Source of the DNA: Enoplolaimus lenunculus
Lineage: Eukaryota > Nematoda > Enoplea > Enoplida > Thoracostomopsidae
Direction: 5' to 3'
DNA: 64,000 nt
NCBI GenBank assembly: GCA_030248215.1
Contig: JASANG010001215.1
Coordinates: 62,001 to 126,000 of the forward strand
In this document: piece after piece, positions 22,083 through 33,300 of the stretch
Position numbering within the stretch: position 1 is the first letter of the stretch
How the letters are laid out: each line of letters begins with the position of its first letter
Position numbers and translations under genes: made by a program
Notes under the pieces: generated by a model
The model's input: the letters and a program-made list of their open reading frames with translations, nothing else
Databases searched by the model: none
Told to the model about the DNA's origin: nothing

Positions 22083-25000
22083 ATGGACTTACAAACGGCT
22101 GTTGCTAGCGTAACATTCGCAATATTGTATCTTTTGACAAATGGACCAGGTTAGTAATTTGCGTCCTATTTCTAAGCCTAAGCCTAAGCGTAACAATGAG
22201 CTTAAGCCTAAGCCTAAAATTAAGCGTAAGCCAAAAAATAGTTTAAGCTTAACGTTACACTATTGCAGTCCCGCAGGAAAACGTTCCGTCGTGATCATTG
22301 CTAAGGCTGTTATTTGTTGCAACGCAATACTTTCATACGGCTAAAGCTGAAAAAATGTTGGCTTGTACCCACAAGCTTTGGATTAGTAACGTCCAAACTC
22401 AAAGTTTTAAGCATAACTGAAATCCAAAAGGTTTGTTCGCACAATTCAAATACGAAAGTCCTATGCTAAAAATCTAAAAATATTGACTTAAGAGATATCA
22501 ACGTTCAGAATAGTTAATAGTATTAATTTGACTTACCTAAGGCCTCTAAGCCTAAGCATAATAAAAAATGTAATCTACAATCTAAACCTACTCTTTTATA
22601 TACCCACCAGAAACCTGAACGCCCGTTAAACTAACATGCGCCGTATAAAATAAGCGATATTCTAAAAATCCGCCAGGCCAAATTTACTATTTTTTCCTAC
22701 TGATTCACCAAAATAGGAAATTAAAGATAGGAACTTCTTACGCTTAAGCTTAAGCTTAGGCTTAGGCTTAGGCTTAGGAATATGGTTATAATACTGTTCC
22801 GTCCCTGTTCTTTACATTAGCCAAACTGCTTGATTAATCCAGCGAATGAATATATACCTAGGAACAGTGTCGTCGGATTAGAGATATAAAAACAAGTCAT
22901 TTGTACTTTTAAAAGATATATGACTTTAAATTTCAGCTTCTGCGCAATTGATTTCCGGAAGTAACAATGTACCTTACTACGTCCCGGGATATCCGTACAG
23001 TACGCTTTATGGCCCAGGGAATGGTAACGTTAACTTCGGCTTAACCGGAAGTAAGCATTCAAAGGCGCCCACAACGGGTATGCCGATACTGTGTAAATAC
23101 AACTGAGTTGATTGTAAAGGTTGCGCTATACTTGACGTCCGGCGCCGTCAGCCACCGTCCGTGCGTAAGTTATTTGCGTACGATAACGCACGGTGACGGA
23201 CGGCACCGCATGGTGGCAGACGACGTGGCGCATCAAAAAATTATAGCACCCCTAACTCAGAATGACTTGAATTCACTCAGAAGTTTGAGCCCTTGTTTAA
23301 TCAACAAACCCGTAATGAACTTAGCTCGCTCGAATTGAGTGAACTCAACTCAGAGTGAGTTAATGTATGCTGTTATTACAGGAACAACTAACTCACATTC
23401 TGAGTATACGAATCAACTCATTGGAATTTACAGTGTAGCGTATACTCGCGTGAAATCCCTGGGGTCAAAAACAGATATGATGCAAAATTCGTAACCAAAT
23501 TTCTGAACAACCTTGTGGTAATTCACACAACTACAAGGCTGGTTATAACTATTAGAAAGAAGAACAATTTTCTTGGAAGGCAACGGACACCCCTCCCCGC
23601 GACACAGACCCGTAACAAGCTCACCTTGCTAGGGGGGCTAAACATTATTCAGGAGCGGTATACAAGGTTTTTCGATGACTTACAAGCAAGGTTGACAATT
23701 TTCTATCAAATGCCAAAATTCTTCCAGGAGTGAGCACTTCTAGCTTCACCTCTCTGGAAACGGATTCGCTAAGATCCCTCTGGCTACGCTCCACTTCTGT
23801 GATCTACTGATATAAATTTAGACGGAGGATATTGTGATTTTGGAACGAGTACGTCAATTCTACGCCGATGTTGGCCAACAACACCGTCAAACAACCGTTG
23901 CCCTGCTGGATTCGCTTGCAGCTATAGTCGCAATTATAGAAATTTTTATTGTTGCCCGCAAGCAGGTATATTGTATACTAAACTAAGTAGTACATCAAGA
24001 GGGGCGGCTCCAACGGTCAAACCCACCCCCTTTTGACATTTTTGTTCAAGGATTTTCTCTCTTTTTTCCAGTTGATAATAGAAGGCATTTTATGGAACTT
24101 TGTATACAATGTGTCCGCCTACACTTACCAAAATTCTGGCTGAGCCCATGATGATTTTCGCAGTCAGGCTACTACTTCCTGAACGCAGGCTGCTGCGAAA
24201 CATTTGATTTGTCGACGTATGAATACTAACACTTTGATAACTTAGTAGGGTACAACCGGATGTGAAAAATTGAAACCGGACCTCCAAAACAATTTACCGG
24301 TGCCAGAATCGGACGTGAAGTAGGTATTAAAATAATCCCTGCTAATTTTAATCATCATCGTGGCAAATCTGAAAAGTTTTGCTGATATTTGAGACAATTT
24401 TTCTAAAAATAACTGGAAAACGTTTATTTTCAGACTTTATGTCAAAACGTTTTTTAAAACATTTCTGTTATAACAGAAACACTTTTCAAGTGCACCTTGC
24501 AAATCATATTTCTCAAATGTAAGAAATTTTTTCTTAAATATCAGAAATATTATTTTGAGTGCGGAGATATTAATTCCGGTTGTATTCGGTAATGTAGCGT
24601 GCATAGTTTAATGTTTCAATGTGCTCACTGCGATACATTGGGTACTGTAGTGACTCGAATAAGAGGAGGACTGATATTTAATTGGCCTCTCCGGAGGGTA
24701 CCCCCAACATTTTATTCGGTTTCGGACTGTTATTTATTTTCAACCCACCCTCCGCCACCCTTCGTTACTGATATATGTCCGGTAATACAAATATCCGTTG
24801 AATTAAACGTTTTTGCCTTGCATCAAAAACTTGAGCGATAATTCAACGTGGTTATATATTTTGGAATTTTACTTTCAAAACTTAAGCACGTTTTAAAGTT
24901 TCGAACTCAACTTTATTTGGCCCTGGAGTTATTTATACGCTACATTTAGGGATAATTGACATTTATGGACTCTAATTAGGTTTAGGGACTCTATCTGCTT

Positions 25001-25302
25001 ACAAACTCTTATTAGGGATACGAACTCCAATTGATTGGGACTCAAAATGGGGACCTCCTCTTATTCGTGCATGTTTGTATGCCTCAATTGTATTGGACAA
25101 AATAGAGTATTTTTCAAAGATTTTTGCTACTTAATTGTTTACACCCTGACACTCAATGCATAGTTTGTTTTTAACGTTTTCAGGCGGTACAGGAAGCATA
25201 ATTGTGAATCCTATTTCCACAGGCGTTGTACAACCAATCGGCGTTTATGGAAACGCGCTAAACGGAGCATACGGGACTTACGGACTTTACGGCGACGATT
25301 AA
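22083..25302 (+). CDS. Secreted Lustrin-type cysteine protein, paralogue of gene 1 (gene 2, four exons)
   Basis: Exons: 22083-22149, 22937-23050, 23822-23965, 25184-25302; 444 nt joined, 147 residues plus stop, all introns phase 1 with GT-AG borders. Exon 1 is again exactly 67 nt and encodes a signal peptide (MDLQTAVASVTFAILYLLTN). Exon 2 carries YVPGYPYSTLYG, matching YVSGYPYSTLYN of the upstream gene. Exon 3 holds the Cys domain: YCDFGTSTS...RRCWPTTPSNNRCPAGF, then ACSYS and RNFYCC. The last exon is a Gly/Tyr tail ending YGLYGDD. Relative to gene 1 the low-complexity exon is absent and the Cys domain is internal. Same orientation, signal-exon length, phase and motifs indicate a tandem duplication with exon gain or loss. 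A TTAGGC-element fragment starts about 15 bases after the exon 1 donor. Function is unknown beyond probable secretion. Confidence 0.78.
22165..22310 (-). mobile_element. TTAGGC-bearing MITE fragment (family B)
   Basis: GCCTAA units with spacer gcgtaacaatgagc, then cagtcccgcaggaaaacgtt. The left terminal repeat is missing; it begins about 15 bases after the exon 1 donor of the 22083 gene. Confidence 0.7.
22530..22821. mobile_element. Two half TTAGGC MITEs facing each other
   Basis: 22530-22632 is the right half of family A in minus orientation (tctaaacctactctttta, cctgaacgcccgttaaac). 22738-22821 is the right half of family B in plus orientation (TTAGGC units then gtccctgttctttacatt). Confidence 0.7.
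23106..23245. repeat. GC-rich CGTCCGG hairpin element
   Basis: gacgtccggcgccgtcagcc ... gcacggtgacggacggcacc; inverted words around a short AT core. In intron 2 of gene 2, 55 bases after the donor. Confidence 0.7.
24358..24565. repeat. Dispersed repeat, inverted relative to 30364-30570
   Basis: aaataactggaaaacgttta and gtgcaccttgcaaat here reappear inverted at 30364-30570 (taaacgttttccagttattt). Confidence 0.65.
24643..25070. mobile_element. ACTGTAGTGACCCGAATAAG element, copy 1
   Basis: Starts tactgtagtgactcgaataa, ends gggacctcctcttattcg; inside ggcctctccggagggtaccc, cggactgttatttattt, gacatttatggactctaatt. Other copies: 44906-45380, 47746-48005 (partial), 55291-55790. It occupies intron 3 of gene 2. 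Confidence 0.8.
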
Positions 25303-26012
25303 ACTTGGCTCTTGCACGCTTTTCCGCAAAGGCCGGGTTTCGAATAATGTTTGCCCAAGCCTAAGCTTAAGCTTTAACCTTAAATGTGAAAACGAAAGTG
25401 TAACACTGTCCACTTGTTTTTAGTTCAACTATTTTTGATTGTTGGGCCAACATCCGTCCTGGACTAGGGTTGCGGTACACTTTACTGTGCTGTACGCCGC
25501 CGGGAGCCGCTATGCCGTTGCTAACAAAAATATAAACAAATTCTATTTGATGGCATGTGACAAGGTTTAGTAAACAAATTTTGTGCCGTGGGACGCGCGC
25601 GGCGAGTATAGCGCAGCCCCAGGTTTGACCATCATAGGACCATTGTACACTTTTCCTCGCATTTATTTAGATTTAGGATTAAAAACACTTATCTATCACC
25701 AAGCCTATACTTTTGGTTAAACCTTTGCCTAAACCTAAGCGTACACCTAAAAGGTTATTAACTTTAAATGTGCTTCCAGTGTACAAGTGTCCACCAGCAA
25801 AGCAAGCTGTATAAAAGTTTCTGTTTTCCTAAGCGTAAGCCTAAGCCTAAGCCAATAAGTAAGCAATGTCATTCATTGTTGTTTATATAGACGTTTAGCG
25901 CGGTTTTGTTAGCAATAGTTGATTGATTTTGGTAGATTAGGTTTTTATATGCTACGTGTTCTATCCTTACTATTAGAATTAAAAATAGTCATATATCTAA
26001 TTAGCTTATTTT

Positions 26013-26311
26013 ACACTGCAAAAATGGTGAGTCAAATTGACTCTCTCCGAAATAGACTTTTCCGGACTACACAACACAAACTAGTTCAAATTCGACTCTG
26101 CAAGAGTCAAATTCGACTCACCCGAGTCGCTCAGTGAGTCAAATTTGACTCTTGCAGAGTCGAATTTGAAAGCTCAGTGAGTCAAATTTGACTCTTTCAG
26201 AGTCGAATTTGAAAGCTCAGTGAGTCAAATTTGACTCTTTGACTCAGATTGTGTAGTCCCCAAAAGCTTATTTCGGACAGGGTCAAATTGACTCACCATT
26301 TTTTGCAGTGA
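26013..26311. mobile_element. GAGTCAAA palindromic MITE, copy 2 (expanded)
   Basis: acactgcaaaaatggtgagt ... ctcaccattttttgcagtg. Interior has three tandem ~45-bp repeats of gagtcgaatttgaaagctca. Confidence 0.88.
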
Positions 26312-26584
26312 TAGTAACCTAAACTGCAGAAATAATATGAAAAAATAGCACTCCAGGTGGTCAATCCAGCAACGTTCGTGGACCATGGCAATCTCAAAAG
26401 GGTCATCCTGTCCTGGTATTTTTTTACAATTTAGACAAATGTTCCAAAAACTATTCCAGAATAACAGCTAAGTTTTTTATACAAACGGCGTTAACGCCTT
26501 GGAGTCTGTCGGTACATCTGCACTGTAAGTGCATATAAAGCATAGATTGCCATATTACACTTCAATATGAAGTTGTTGCAATGA

Positions 26585-26660
26585 GCACATGATGTAGTGG
26601 TAGTAAACTTAACTCGAGTGCAAAAACGCCAATGTTCGATTCCCGGAATGGTCCTTAACT
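26585..26660 (+). ncRNA. tRNA-derived sequence (A and B boxes)
   Basis: A-box-like gatgtagtggtagtaaac is followed 32 bases later by B-box-like tgttcgattcccgg. The acceptor stem is not convincing, so a SINE head or tRNA pseudogene is more likely than a working tRNA. Confidence 0.5.
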
Positions 26661-26828
26661 TTGGGCGTATCTTCGACCAGAGGTTGTGCAATACCGTCTA
26701 GTTCCAATAGTATTCTTTATTGGCAAAGACGTTGAATTATAGTTACGATTTGTCACAAATAGCGGTGTGTCCAATGCTTTGTTTAACTTGCCCTGCATTT
26801 GCTAGGCGTCCCACCATGTGTTCAACAC

Positions 26829-27008
26829 AGGCCAACGTAAAGAACCATACTCCTAAGCAGAAACCTAAGCCTAAGCCTACGCCTAAGCGTAACAATGAGC
26901 ATATTCCTAAGCATAAACCTAAGCCTAAGCCTAAGCCAATCAACAAAAATTACTCTAAAGCTTAAGCTTATTCTTTTCTAGTCCCACAGAAAAGCGTTCC
27001 CTTGGGTC
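26829..27008 (-). mobile_element. TTAGGC-bearing MITE, family B
   Basis: aggccaacgtaaagaacc, two GCCTAA blocks with spacer gcgtaacaatgagcatattc, tactctaaagcttaagctta, agtcccacagaaaagcgttc; the right terminal repeat is eroded. It lies 3' of the K+ channel gene. Confidence 0.8.
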
Positions 27009-27333
27009 CACTAATCTACCATTGTTGCTCCACCGATTCCAATTTGTTTCCGGCTCCAATCGCCGGATCTCTTAACAATTTGACTTCATTACCAATTGCT
27101 CACTCATTTTTCAACTAACATTCAAATCAGATTGAAGTTGAATGTGAACTATAACCGGGAGTCAGAAAATTACGAGTAAACTCTGCACTGAATAGGCCAT
27201 CTTTTCTAAAAATACAAAAAAAGTCGTAATCACCGGAATTATTATCTGAAATTACGGCCAATATTACTCTTCAACCGGCAGAGGTCAATTTTCTGCCGGA
27301 CTCTCAACTGAGAAGCAGATCTCAGCTTGTACC

Positions 27334-30300
27334 CTAATTTATTTGCTGTTCGTTCGTATACCACAAATTGTTATCGTCATTCGCTACTGCAACGCGAGTC
27401 TTTTTGATAAGCTGAGCAACTGCAAACGCACTACGACGCCGTTTGTTGGATAAATTTGTTGAAGAATTCAGCTCAAACCGGTCCATTGGGTCCAATTCCG
27501 AAGACAAAACTGCGTTACGCCGAATAATGTAAATATTTCGTCCAACTGCTCCTGCAACACGAGACCGCCGTCGTTGTTGTTTATTGACAAAACCTTTCTG
27601 TGTTGGCAGGTCACCGGATACAGCCGCCGGAGCGTTCTGATAAAATCGAGAGTTGCGTGGAGACCACGAATTTGTTTGATGCTGATCCGGATCAGTCAGC
27701 ATGTGACGATATTCATTGGCGTAGCTTTGCTTTATACGACGCAACCGATCGCATTCCATTTCGTAATTAATGCTAAATGTAATAAAGCTTAGAATAGCTA
27801 TGATTTTGGCTATGGTTTACAGAATTCCCGAATAATGCTCAGGTGTTAGCCCCCCGTCCGGCAGATATTTAAAGTAATTTGTAAGTCAATCGATATTTGC
27901 GTACCTCCCCCCCCCCGAAAATAGTCTAGCTCCTAGCATGTTGAACTGGTCTTCAGCTTATATGAAATCGGCATCACAATCCAAGACGATGACATAATTA
28001 AATATGCAAACGAGTCTAAAATGTTAGAGGCCAATGTTACTTTTAGGGGCGTAAACAGTAGATTAAGCATATTCCTAAGCCTAAGCCTAAGCAAAAAAAT
28101 GTAATCTAGAATTTAAACCTACTCTTTTATAGACCCATCAGAAACCTGGACGCCCCTAAAAGTAAACGTGGTCCAAAAGTTGTATAGAAAGTTTCGTTCA
28201 AAAAAACAGCTGCAATATAGATACTAAAAGTATAATCTTGAACTAAAATATTAGTAAAATGTTTGCAAAAACTAAACCAATAAACGCCAAACCCTGCTTC
28301 CGATGCTATAAACAACTTATAACTTATACCTGAGCTGAGAAATGGTCTGAGAGATCGGGAATCCAAGTACCACGACACCAGCACATGCAGCGATAACGGT
28401 AACTATTCGTCCGGCTGAAAAAATATCGTTATCTTCCGCTTGGTTAATAGTTAAAACGAACTATAAGCATCAGGGCCAATGTTACTTTAAGGGGCGTAAC
28501 AGTAGATTAAGCGTATTCCTAAGCCTAAGCCTAAGCCTAAACGTTGCAAAAATGTGTTCCTAGCCTAAGCCTAAGCCTAAGACTAGGTCTTAGCAAAAAA
28601 TGTAATCTAAAATCTAAACCTACTTTTTATGGGCCCATCAGAAACCTGGACGCCCCTTAAAGTAACATGGGCCAGCATCAGTATTAGGATAAATAAGAAA
28701 CTAAGCGTAAACTTAAGCAAAAAATAACTTAAAGCCTAAATCTACTATATTGTCATCTCATGTGAAGACGATATGCATCTATAAGCAACATAAGCCGTAA
28801 AAACAATAAAAATTTTAATGGCACAGGTTTGGTGTAAGCTTTTACGACTATGTTTAGGGCCCATATTCTCAAATGTTTATAGCAACTATCATCAGTTAGT
28901 AATAGGATTTCAAACTCATTAAATGTTGCAATTGTTTTTACTCGAAATTAGTACAGCAGTAGAAGAAATCATATGAGAAAAATGTGCTGAATTTTGATCC
29001 TCAGCATTGACCGGTTCGACGGTTCCTATAACTATCACTAACTGGTAATCGATGTTACACACATTTGAGAATACGGGCTTAGAGTTCAATTTTGATGCAG
29101 AAGAGGCGATGGTCCCTTTTCAAAAGTCTTGGGACAAATGGGTTCGGTCCTTTCCTCAACTGTCCAATCCGTACTCGCAGATAAAGGCACAACATCGCCA
29201 TATCCAACAGTGGTAATTGTTATGCAAACCCAGTACATTGCATATGGTATGTTATGAATTGCCGGATATGCGCTAAATTGCTCTGCGCTGTAAACTGCAA
29301 CCGCAAATAAAACAACAAGAACACTTGAGATAACAATCACGAAACAGATTTCGTTGATAGACTCTGAAAAAATGAGTTCATAAACAAGCGTTGAAACAAG
29401 CTCAATATTTCAAGTAGTCGTTGATACTCTGGAACTAGATTCATGTGATTATCTTGTTGGGATTTATGTACCCACTACTACTGTCTAAAAGCTTAAACTA
29501 ACTCGATTTAAGCTTTAGCTAATCTAGCCGTGTTAACCCTTTAACTCATAGAGTATATTATGAGCAACAGTAAATATACGAGTAACGCACACACTGCGAG
29601 CGCTGATTAACAATTCTAACATATATGCGCAGTGTAAAATCTCTACAAGACGTGAGAGCACTCTCGGACTCGAGCGTCAACCTTCTATAGCTGAGTGGCC
29701 ATCGTAAACGCCTCCCTCCCGTGAACTGGGAATCGAATCTTACCTTGAAATTACATCTCGAATAAAATTGAAAATATTCATGTGAGAAAGGGATACACTA
29801 GCTTTCTCGATTCGGCAAACAAACTCGTAGGTTTGCTCTTAAACTCATTTGAACTATTACAAATTTTTCTAGTTTAATCTAAACTTAATGAATTCTAAAC
29901 ACTACGCATAGTTTCACAGAGCACTTATACCTTAAACTAAAAATAAGTTTAGCATAAACTTGCCCTAAGCTAAGCTATAATTTAAATCTATAGAGAGTAT
30001 TTCCTTGCCTGTTTTGACCAATGTTACTTTTAGGAGAATAAACACTAGATTAACCGTATTCCGAAGCCTAAGCCTAAGCCTAAGCAAAAAAAATGTAATC
30101 TAGAATCTAAACCTGCTCATTTATAGAACCACCAGAAACATGGACGCCCTTTAAAGTAAACATGAGCCCCTGTTTTGCACATAAATTTATGTTTTTATGT
30201 TATTAGACAAGTAATTTCCAGTTAGAATTTGAACCGCGAACCTTCTGGTTTGAAACAATTACCATATTTACTTATAGGAACTTGACGCTCGCGTACGAGG

Positions 30301-33300
30301 GAGTCTGATGTCTTGTAAAAATTATTCATTCAATATACGTGTATATCTTAAACACTGTACACTCAAAATAATATTTCTGATATTTAAGGAAAAAATTATT
30401 ACATTTTAGAAATGTTATTAGCAAGGTGCACTTAAGTATTTTTGTTATATCAGAAAAGTTTTCAAAAAAGTCTTGAAATGAAGTCTCAAAATAAACGTTT
30501 TCCAGTTATTTTTAGACAAATTGTCTAAAACATCGCAAACACTTTTCTGATTTGCCACAGAAATTACTTTTCTGAATCAATTCCGAAATACTTTTTTGTG
30601 TGTATTGCACGAATATTTATTGCACATACACAGTTTACAATTTAGAGTTGCTCATAGTACACTCTATGCAGAAAAAAGCCAAATTATTTTCTAAAATTTC
30701 AACATACTTTTCAACGCAACTCCCAACGCATTGAGATCATGAAAGCATCGACTCACTCGTAGCAGTTGGGTTGTTTGAATCATTTTCAACCAAAACCCAA
30801 CTTCCAACGCCAAATGTGAGTATTGAATAAACCGACAATAACAATACAGGCTTATATCTATGCAAAGTTCGCAAATACATAATAGATCAATTAACGTTAA
30901 AAATGAAATTAAATGCGCTTTGCGATTTAGCGATGCGTATAAACGCAAGAAAAATTCGACTATTAACCACAGCAAACAAACCATATACGCTGCTTGAATA
31001 TAATCTGTAGGTTGTATACTGTAATTATTACACGTTGAATTCGAATAATTCGTTGAAATGTCAAATCGGAGTAAATTCAAGTTATTTCGATCGGCCAAGT
31101 GTTTAAGTTGAAGTTCCGTTGAAAAATTATTTTCATTGTTTCGATTGGTTGAAATCGCGTTTGGGTTGAGAAAACTTTCATAATATTCGATGGTCATATT
31201 TGTTTGGTTCGCTGTTGAATTCAAGCATGAGGCAGACGGATTTTGGTATTGGAATTGGTCGTATGAAATTAATACGGTTAACGTAACTGTGGTTGATATG
31301 AAAAACAGGATAAGCAGTGAGAATATCTGCAAAATGCAACAATCGACATCATGGAAGACACGTGCGGAACCGACTGACAATGGATCGAAAAGCTACAAGG
31401 CTGTTACCGGCGGTCCCGGCCGGTTTTGTTGTGGCCGGGACAATGGCGAGGACGGCTCGAATTTGATAAAAAATTGCGATTCGGATTCGGTTGTGAAAAA
31501 ACTCGAATCCACAATCGGAGTCCAACAGTGTTCGGCTATATGTTTTTTAGCCTTTATAAACAATAAAAGTATTAACTAACTTGTTTTATAATTCAATAGT
31601 TTTTGTTTCAGTTCACACGTATCATAACTTAGGTCGGGCACGAAATATAGTAACGTTTAACTGTTATGCGGCTGGCATTGCGTTGATATCATGAAACCAA
31701 TTATAGATATAACTGAAATTTGTAATATGCTATATTTGTATTCGGTTCGGTAAATTAGCAATGGATGCGGATTCGGTCAAATTGTGGGTTCGGTGCCATC
31801 CTGGCTTGCCGAATCACTTTTTCTTGGTGAGTGGACCGAAAGACTTGCACGCAGTAGAATGGAATTGTAATGTTATCTACTCGCTAAAAGCTTAAATTAA
31901 TTCGATTTAAGCTTAAGCTAATCTAGCAGTATTAAACTAACTTTAAAAACTATATATTTTGTGCACAGCAGTTATATCTTAAAGCAAAAAATATGTTTAG
32001 CTTAAACTCGGCCTAAACTTAAAAATATGTTAGTTTATGTTGAACTTCAAATTCTGGTTTAGTTAGTCTGTCCAGCCATTTCAGTTTTATCTTAACTCAT
32101 AGTCAAGTTTAGTTAAGCTATAATTTAAGCTTAAGTTTTTAGAGAGTAGTCATAAACAATTCCTGCAAATGAAGCTGTTACCTTTGGAATAATATTTAAA
32201 TATAACGATGCCCTCGGGGACTAAATTCACTGCACTCCACTTTCTCGTTGTCGTTTTTGAAATTTTCAAATTTTGGCTTGACTTTGCATAATATTTTGGC
32301 ATGGGGTTGACTTGATTAGGCTGATGAAGCTTTAGGTTCGCGTTAACCCTTTCTCACATGAATATTTTCTATTTCTCTTGAGACCTACTTTTATGCTAGG
32401 ATTCGAACTCCAGTGACTAGAGTCGGAGGCGTATACCATCACCACTCAGCTATAGGAGCTTGACGCTCGAACCCGAGGGGGCTCTCACGTCTTGTGGTGA
32501 TTTTGTACTATGTATAGGTGTTTGTTAAACACGGTGCGATATATACTATTAACGTATATACACTGCGCTGAGTTGCCTACAGGCAACTCAATGTGAGAAG
32601 GGGTTCAACTTGTATGTGGTCCCGCAAGTAAAAAATATCGTTTTAAAAGATTAATGCGGCGCTGTGTGGATATTCACGCATGCAAACCAAAGACTTATTC
32701 TTAGACCTAAGCCAATGTCCCATGCTCGCATACTGAAAATGTGACGAATTTCGAGCCTACAAGAACTATCATCAACTTGTGATAGGTGCTATACACATCT
32801 AAAAATATGAACCCTATGCGTAACCTTCTGTTTCATATGTATCGTAGGCTAGCCAATCTGCTATTATAGGCCCATTACAAATTGGCCAAAGCCAATCTGC
32901 TATTTGAAGTAATAATAGAAGTTTGGCTTTTGCTAAATTGCTGTCGAACTTATAGACCAATCAGATTTGATTATTAGGAAAGTCGCAATACCGCTAACCA
33001 ATAGTGTTGGAATTACATCACTGTTGTTTTCCGACATCTCACAATCGCTATTTGGCATAGTCCAAACTGCGATTTGCTTCGAATAGCACATTTGCCTAGG
33101 CCAAATGGTAATTGGCCTGGATAGCAGGTTGGCCTACGACATATGCACTACAAGTACCAAGCTTACTATCGCAACGCAACCGTTCCATGGATCAGCAAAC
33201 GCAGCGCTGAGTTTGATCCGCAAACCAATATGCTGTTTCAGTAGTTTCTGATCATTTTCATTGTTGCCTAATGCATCCGTTACAACTGTTCCCTCGGTTA

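Noticed and set aside
31190-31579. 129-codon plus-strand frame
   Set aside because: Shadow of the K+ channel S1-S4 exon on the other strand.
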